From Panax quinquefolius (lineage: Eukaryota > Streptophyta > Magnoliopsida > Apiales > Araliaceae), in assembly GCA_020205615.1 (NCBI GenBank), contig CM035165.1:27253544-27317543 (forward strand): a DNA stretch of 64,000 nt. Direction: 5' to 3'. The position numbers were made by a program, and so were the translations under genes. Under the pieces are notes generated by a model. That model ran no database searches and was not told the DNA's origin. It worked only from the letters and a program-made list of their open reading frames with translations. This document shows positions 58,783 through 64,000 of this stretch, in pieces. Positions within the stretch are counted from its first letter, which is position 1. Every line of letters starts with the position of its first letter.

Positions 58783-60125
58783 TTAAGAGAAAGACTTAAG
58801 AAAATGGCAAGGTTCTATAACGCCAGACTGATTGCAAAAGGTTTCAAACAAATTCAAGTAGTTGACTATGATCATACCTTTTCACCAGTAGTACTGCTTC
58901 AGTCCATTCAAATTTAGCTTGCAATTGCAACTTATTATTCCTATATCTGGCAAATGAACGTGAAGACGCCCTTCCTCAATGCTAATTAGAGGAGAATGTA
59001 TGTATGATATAGCCAGAGGAATTTATTTCATCAGATGGAGCAAATCGAATATGTGAGCTACAACGATTCATTTATGGATTAAAGCAAGCTTCTCGGAGAT
59101 GGAACATTCGTTTTAATGAAACAATCAAAAGAGTTTGATTTTATCAAAAAACGAGGATGAACCATGTGTTTACAAGAAGGTCAGTGGGAGTGTAATGACA
59201 TTCCTGGTGTTATATGTTGATATACTACATATAGAGAATGACATAACATTGCTACAATCAGTAAAGATTAAGTTGTCTAAATATTCATCCATGAATAATT
59301 TGGGAGAAATATCCTATTTATTGGGGATAATGATCTATATAGACAGATTTATAAAAGGGTTTTATTTAATTAATTAAATTCTTTCATTATCTAAAACATT
59401 AACAAACTCAAGAGAGGTCTCATGTTGATGAATCATGTAGTGTATTATCTCTAAGATATTGTCCCCAAAGACACCTAAACAGAGAGATCGCATGAGTAAC
59501 TATCATGTATGCAATGAAATATACACACACCGATGTCGATCAATCATATTCTAGAGAAGATCATTGAATAAAACTCCATTATTGGTATTCCATCTCAATT
59601 AGAACTTATTCTCTAATAAGCAAAAAAAGGTGAAAAACATCCTAAAGTATTAAAAGCTGGAACTAAGGATGTGCTTATGATTTATGGTGGGTATTAATAA
59701 AAACTAGAGGGCTATAAAGACTAAAGTTTTTTCAGACTAACCAAGACAACAAAAATCCACTCTAGGGTATGTGTTTACCTTAAACGGTGGTGCAATGAGT
59801 TGGAAAAGTCTCAAAGAGCAAAGAGTTGTTGATTTAGTCACAAAGACAAAGTATATATAGTTGTAAATGAAGCTATAAAGTCGGTTGTTTGGATGAAAAG
59901 TTTATTACAGAACTAGAAATGGTTCCTAACTCTCATCTGGAATCTTAACATATGTTGTGACACTTTCATTTGATTAGAGAAATCATTGAAAGAGGATAAG
60001 TCACCTTATAAAGAGTAAACTCTTATTATAACATTGCATATCTATTTACTAAAACATTGTCCAACCGTAGGACGATCGCACTTAGAGAAGATGGGTATTT
60101 GATACCAAGACGATTGACTTTAGTG
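58783..60125 (+). pseudogene. RT and RNase H of copia E
   Basis: After LTR C broken frames give RLIAKGFKQI, DYDHTFSPV, WQMNVKTPFLN, PEEFISSDG, CELQRFIYGLKQASRRWN and PCVYKKVSGSVMTF. The catalytic region reads FLVLYVDILHIEND, with one Asp of YVDD missing as in copia D. SYLLGIMIYIDRF and RNase H scraps follow to the polypurine tract at about 60.13 kb. No active polymerase can come from this copy. The missing codon, shared with D, points to spread with enzymes supplied in trans. Confidence 0.82.
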
Positions 60126-60137
60126 CAAGTGAGAGAT

Positions 60138-61486
60138 TGAAAGTAGTATGCCCTCAAGCTAATCACATAGGATGTGATGAACATTTACTTTGTAATCTTG
60201 TTCATTTATTAATAAAAGAATTTATTTAATTAAAGACATTCTTTATCCTTGTTTAATTGGTTGAATTAAATAAATGTGATAAACTCATAGTTTTTGAGCA
60301 ATGATGTTAGAATCATGATGATGATAATGCTAATGAGATCTAAATTAAATTCTAGATAGCTCAAAAACTAAAATATTCCTAATCGTTGGATCACTAATGT
60401 GGGGTTACTGATTCCAGATAGATTAGTACATACTATGTTTGCTCTATTAAAAAGGATGATTAATCTCATAATCATTTGTGTGGAGACACTAAAGCAAGTA
60501 TGTAGGTGCTTATTGGAGAATACGTTCACTGAACGTGGCTCGCTTAAGGAACACCTAATGGAGTCTTACTTGTCTGATAATAGGAGTTCATATAGTGATA
60601 GTAGTACAAGTTATCCTTGAACTTGAGATCATCATAATACGTTGTGTATTCTGAGTTATACTTTGTCAGATTCCTTAAGACTCTTTGGGTATATCAAATG
60701 GTATGTTCGGGTATAATAAAGGGTACATGGAGGTAGATGAATGATCAACAAATGATCTACCACTTCTAGTAAATGGAGAGAATGTCCTATGCGATTCGAT
60801 GAATGACAACTCAGTAATCCCTGGTCAAGGTGAATGAAAATTATAAAGGAGTTTCTAATTTACATTAATCAAGTTGTGATTTTAGAATCGAAATGCATAT
60901 GATTAAATAAATAAGAATTGTCAGTAATTCAATGCCTTATGTTTAATTGGGACATTGTATGGTAGAAGGGTGGAACTGTACGGTAACTATTCACAGAATA
61001 GATTTTTTATGATTAAATATTGATTTCATATTATCTGGATAGTCATAATACATTATTGTAAGGTGTCACAAATAATGTAGAATAAATATTATTTATTTAT
61101 ATTTGAATTAAAGGAGTTTAATTCATTATAAATAATATTAGATTGGTTTTAATTTATTTATTCTACTATCGGCTTAATATTGAACCTAAAGGGTCACACC
61201 TTAAAAAGAGAATATAAATTTAGAAGTAATTAACTTAATAATAATAATTAAGTATATTTAATTTATTGGTGGAATAAATTAAATAGTTTAATATTTATAA
61301 TTAAGTATTTGGAGAAATACTAAATTATAAATTAATAAGAGAAATCTTATTGTTATTATTATTATTATTATTATTATTACAAATAAATTGGTTAAATAAT
61401 AATAATTTAGTATTTGGAGAAGTACTAATATTTATAACTAAGTATTTGGACAAATAATAAATTATAAATAAATAAGAGGAGTACTC

Positions 61487-61569
<83 letters not shown>

Positions 61570-62064
61570 TTAGTTCCTAATTTGATTGAGAATTAAATTA
61601 AAACCCAAAATCCTAAGGAGTTAGGAGAGAGGGTTAGTCTATAAATAAGAGAAGATTATTATGGAGCAAGGATAGGTATTATAGAGATGCTACATAATAA
61701 TTCTCTGCAACATAAGGACTTAGGAGAGAAAATTAGAGTTAGTCACCCAATGTCTTGTAAAAGCTAAATATTACTTCTTCAATCAATATACTCTTTGTGG
61801 ATCACTTTTACAGCGCTGCACACACTGAGTAATTTGTGTTTGATCCGAAGAGTTGGAGAAGCACATAGGAGAAAAGGATTGGAGCTTGAAGATCGCATCA
61901 AGGAGTTGAACATCTCCATAATGTATATCTTTTACCCTTTCTCAATTTATAATATTGAATAAAATGATTACTGGGATTGTAGAAAATTTTAAATTTAATT
62001 TATGTCATGCTTCCACTGTTTTATAATTTTGATTATATGTATTTCTTGTTTCAACAAACCAACA
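60138..62064 (+). repeat. 3' LTR of copia E
   Basis: It opens TGAAAGTAGTATGCC and ends CAACAAACCAACA. It aligns along its whole length with 33500-35362. The largest difference is an expanded ATT tract. Confidence 0.85.
61487..61570. repeat. (ATT)28 microsatellite in the 3' LTR of E
   Basis: It is uninterrupted. The 5' LTR has only about three units at the equivalent place (34.87 kb), so the tract grew after insertion. A second, shorter ATT tract lies at 61.35-61.38 kb. Confidence 0.95.
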
Positions 62065-62166
62065 GTTGCATTGTAGTTCAATCAAATTGTTGGATAGCAA
62101 GGGGTTAAAAAGTTTATTGGTAGTAATTTAAATGGCTATGAATAATACATGCAAGCCATAATTATT

Positions 62167-62327
62167 GATTCTCCATTTCAAATAAATGGAGACTCTATTA
62201 CATGGTGCATATTTAAAATGTGATATCTCTCTCTCCTGTCAGCATGATGTCATGATATTACATTTCAACATATTTTAAATCTGGATCATGAAATGGAGTC
62301 TCTATTTACTTGAAATGGAGAGTATCC
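62167..62327. mobile_element. MITE with 8-bp target duplication
   Basis: This 161-bp element has long imperfect terminal inverted repeats (TCTCCATTTCAAATAAATGG and its partner CTCTCCATTTCAAGTAAATAG), flanked by TAATTATT (62159-62166 and 62328-62335). An 8-bp duplication suggests hAT; a 9-bp reading, as in Mutator, would need one mismatch. Confidence 0.8.
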
Positions 62328-62356
62328 TAATTATTGTGTAGATAAGTAAGTTAAAA

Positions 62357-62358
<2 letters not shown>

Positions 62359-62424
<66 letters not shown>

Positions 62425-62426
62425 GA
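62359..62426. repeat. (AT)n(GT)n microsatellite
   Basis: About 24 TA units are followed by TATG and a (TG)n run, 35 bp from the B0 donor. Confidence 0.92.
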
Positions 62427-62460
62427 AATGGTAAAACTGGAAAACTAGTTTAAATGTTAC

Positions 62461-62519
62461 CTCTCGGTAGATTTCCCTAACTCATCTTTTCCTCTTATTG
62501 GTTCCTCTTCATAATAGAC
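62461..62519 (-). CDS. Host gene exon B0
   Basis: This 59-nt exon has a TTTTGAAG acceptor and a GAGAG|GTAAC donor on the minus strand. It encodes VYYEEEPIRGKDELGKSTE plus two bases of an Arg codon. The length is two codons less than B1 and B2 and the phases are the same (enter 0, leave 2), so joining to A1 keeps the frame. The end GKSTER resembles the tail of the other B exons (DSTPSEKR, DSTRSVKR). The intron before its acceptor (TATTTGATTTTGAAG) resembles that of B2. Its middle is acidic, unlike B1 and B2. The next exon downstream, A1, is about 31.5 kb away beyond copia E. Confidence 0.55.
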
Positions 62520-62585
62520 CTTCAAAATCAAATAGAGACCAGACTAAGTATAAAAAAACGTTGTTGAAAATTCAGTATACTTCAC

Positions 62586-62677
62586 ATATAGTATGTGAGC
62601 GAAATGTTCTTTGCACCCTTCAAGTTTGCCTCCAGCGGCATATATTTTACACTTAGATTTTTCATTGTCGAAGTTAA
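62586..62677 (-). CDS. Candidate Tudor-domain exon (C-terminal half)
   Basis: A 92-nt open stretch on the minus strand lies between a TTTTAACTGCGTAG acceptor and a TAT|GTGAAG donor. It enters with two bases completing a codon and ends in phase 0, fitting exon B0. The peptide NFDNEKSKCKIYAAGGKLEG, then CKEHFAHILY, resembles the second half of PDS5-type Tudor domains, where a V-x-F-D-x-x-K-x-K-H-K-V stretch is followed by a gap and a K-E-R/H-F/W-E-L-I end. The intron to B0 would be only 66 bp, which is short, and the donor is not strong. The first half of the domain is not visible to the right. Tudor domains bind methylated residues on chromatin. Confidence 0.4.
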
Positions 62678-62699
62678 CTACGCAGTTAAAACCACTTTA

Positions 62700-63470
62700 A
62701 AGCTAAACTATCAGTACTGGAATTCATAGCGTAAATTGGCAACTAATATTCTAACCTTCAAGATATCTAGATAATATCTTTAATTAAATATGTTACTAGA
62801 GTATTCTTTCTAAAACTCGCCCTCAAGATGAGTACGCATGGAACCCCATGAAATTGACTGAAATATCCGACCCGGTCAGCAACCCGATTGGCTTTTTACG
62901 GTTTAACCGTATTCATATACAATTTAACTTCATTAAAAAAAATCAAAATACTTCTAAATATAGACAATCAACTTCAAATTAAAAAACTTCTAAATACTAT
63001 TTACGTTAGTAATAATAACTAATTTAAAGAAAACATTAAAAAATAAGTTTATTTTAAATAAATTGTTTATCAATATTAAATATTTAAAAGTAAAATGGGT
63101 CAAATCATCATATATCTCATTAACATTAAAACTAATAAAACTAAGATGAAATTATTTTCACTCTCATTATTATTCAGACAAAAACTCGATGAATGAAATC
63201 AACTCTACACAGAGAGAATCCAAGTTTCCAAAATGTGAAAAATGACTCAAAATAGTGGCAAATAACAAGATATCTAATCCCAAATTAGAAAAAAAAAAAA
63301 AAATCTCACAAAATTAAAGGAAAAAAAACTCCACAAAAGGAGAAAATAATAACAAAACAAGAGATTGAGGAAAATAAGAAGATTTAGGGGAGTGTCTCTT
63401 CAATAAAGAAATGAGGCCATCCCTAAATCTAAGTTCGAACTGTTGAAGACCAAGGTTTCTGACTAGAGGG
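62700..63470 (-). other. AT-rich stretch without recognisable gene
   Basis: I find no exon with matching phase and no element ends here. A short GC-richer patch (62.82-62.91 kb) and an A-rich run near 63.29 kb are the only marks. If the host gene continues, this is intron. Confidence 0.4.
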
Positions 63471-63472
63471 GA

Positions 63473-63475
<3 letters not shown>

Positions 63476-63531
<56 letters not shown>
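63476..63531. repeat. (AT)27 microsatellite
   Basis: An uninterrupted TA tract is followed by an A run. Ile-Tyr frames on the minus strand come from it. Confidence 0.95.
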
Positions 63532-63536
<5 letters not shown>

Positions 63537-63584
63537 AGCCGAAAAAATAGGCAAACTGGTTGCAAGTTGTCTTTGGTGTCTTTT

Positions 63585-63650
63585 GGTTCAATCGCCGCCA
63601 GACTATATGGTTATGGCGATGGATCGAACAAATCGTCGCCATGTACACCA
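63585..63650. repeat. CACTA-like subterminal repeat patch
   Basis: GGTTCAATCGCCGCCA is mirrored by TGGCGATGGATCGAAC, then AATCGTCGCCATG. GTCGC/GCGAC strings around a GGTTC box resemble the MITE interior at 36.66-36.78 kb. A clear border is missing. Confidence 0.45.
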
Positions 63651-63702
63651 GCATTTAAATGCCTTTGATTCGATTCTTTTAAGGATTTTTTTAGAGAGAC
63701 AG

Positions 63703-63741
<39 letters not shown>
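63703..63741. repeat. (AT)n(AG)n microsatellite
   Basis: About 12 TA units are followed by about seven AG units. Confidence 0.92.
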
Positions 63742-64000
63742 TCAGTATTCGTAGAATTCTAATCAACATCTTTAGATTTCTCAGATACTGCCTCTTTCGG
63801 ATAAAGTTCTGAAACTTACACGAAGGTGCTTGTGTAGCTCCATGTGTATTTATTGGTCAATCCCAAAATCATATTGTTGTTACAATAATTCAGTCGTTCA
63901 CGCAGATTGGCTCTGGATTTTTATATTTTTTTTAAAAACATTAAAATATTAAGGAAACTAATTATCCAAAGAAAAACATGGCAAGTAAAAAACTGAAGAA

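Larger units (their letters stand above)
33500..62064 (+). mobile_element. Element E: Ty1/copia host element, expanded to 28.6 kb by nested insertions
   Basis: Related LTRs of about 1.9 kb stand at 33500-35362 and 60138-62064. Between them lie a long leader with a palindromic array, gag, protease-integrase, RT and RNase H remains in copia order, interrupted by composite B (in gag), gypsy fragment F and copia D (between integrase and RT) and solo LTR C (in RT). Flanking 5-mers (AATGC, GTTGC) match only partly. It lies in the B0-A1 intron, antisense to the host gene. The LTRs differ visibly, so E is older than D. Confidence 0.85.

Noticed and set aside
33495..62069. Exact target duplication for copia E
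   Set aside because: AATGC and GTTGC agree at three of five positions only; mutation is possible, but chance cannot be excluded.
63760..63830. Minus-strand peptide ending EAVSEKSKDVD as a further host exon
   Set aside because: It is short, has no phase match to the Tudor-like exon and no family resemblance strong enough to report.

Overview
The window looks like AT-rich nuclear DNA of a flowering plant, most likely a eudicot. The grounds are primer-binding sites matching plant initiator-Met tRNA, plant-type Ty3/gypsy (chromovirus) and Ty1/copia families, a tRNA-derived SINE, hAT-type MITEs, GT-AG intron borders and long (AT)n and (TAA)n tracts. The species cannot be named from the sequence. 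There is no rRNA gene, no tRNA gene, no CRISPR array and no prokaryotic operon.

The one host gene I can support lies on the minus strand and runs from about 62.7 kb down to 12.57 kb. It shows as a chain of small exons: a Tudor-like exon (62586-62677), then alternating short B exons (59, 65, 65 nt) and AT-hook A exons (97, 145, 181 nt). Every junction keeps the same intron phase, and the chain ends with a stop at 12569. Its introns are about 31.5, 6.0 and 11.6 kb and are filled with retrotransposons. Tudor plus AT-hook modules suggest a PDS5-like cohesion protein, but that identity is an inference. The 5' part of the gene would lie beyond the right edge of the window.

Layout, left to right. 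1-9.6 kb: a decayed chromovirus (element A), with a 3.9-kb solo LTR (K) in its gag gene flanked by a perfect GGAGA duplication. 9.6-12.5 kb: an inverted LTR of the same family, then a minus-strand LTR carrying a 667-bp hAT MITE. 12.57-12.75 kb: last host exon. 13.8-21.8 kb: a copia element (G) with TTCCA duplications, itself carrying a gypsy LTR mosaic and a 465-bp solo LTR (L). 21.8-24.3 kb: AT-rich intron. 24.3-24.9 kb: exons B2 and A2 and a SINE. 25-30.7 kb: gypsy fragments and other LTR remains. 30.7-31.0 kb: exons B1 and A1. 32.3-33.0 kb: a 0.7-kb (TAA)n tract. 33.5-62.06 kb: a copia element (E) stretched by nested insertions: B (two unlike 3.5-3.6-kb LTRs), a gypsy fragment (F), a second copia (D) and a 1.5-kb solo LTR (C). 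62.1-64 kb: a MITE, exon B0, the Tudor-like exon, and (AT)n tracts.

All transposon coding regions are broken by stops, frameshifts or deletions. They are annotated as relics. The main biological interest is the phase-preserving tandem duplication of an AT-hook exon pair inside one gene with very large, transposon-filled introns.
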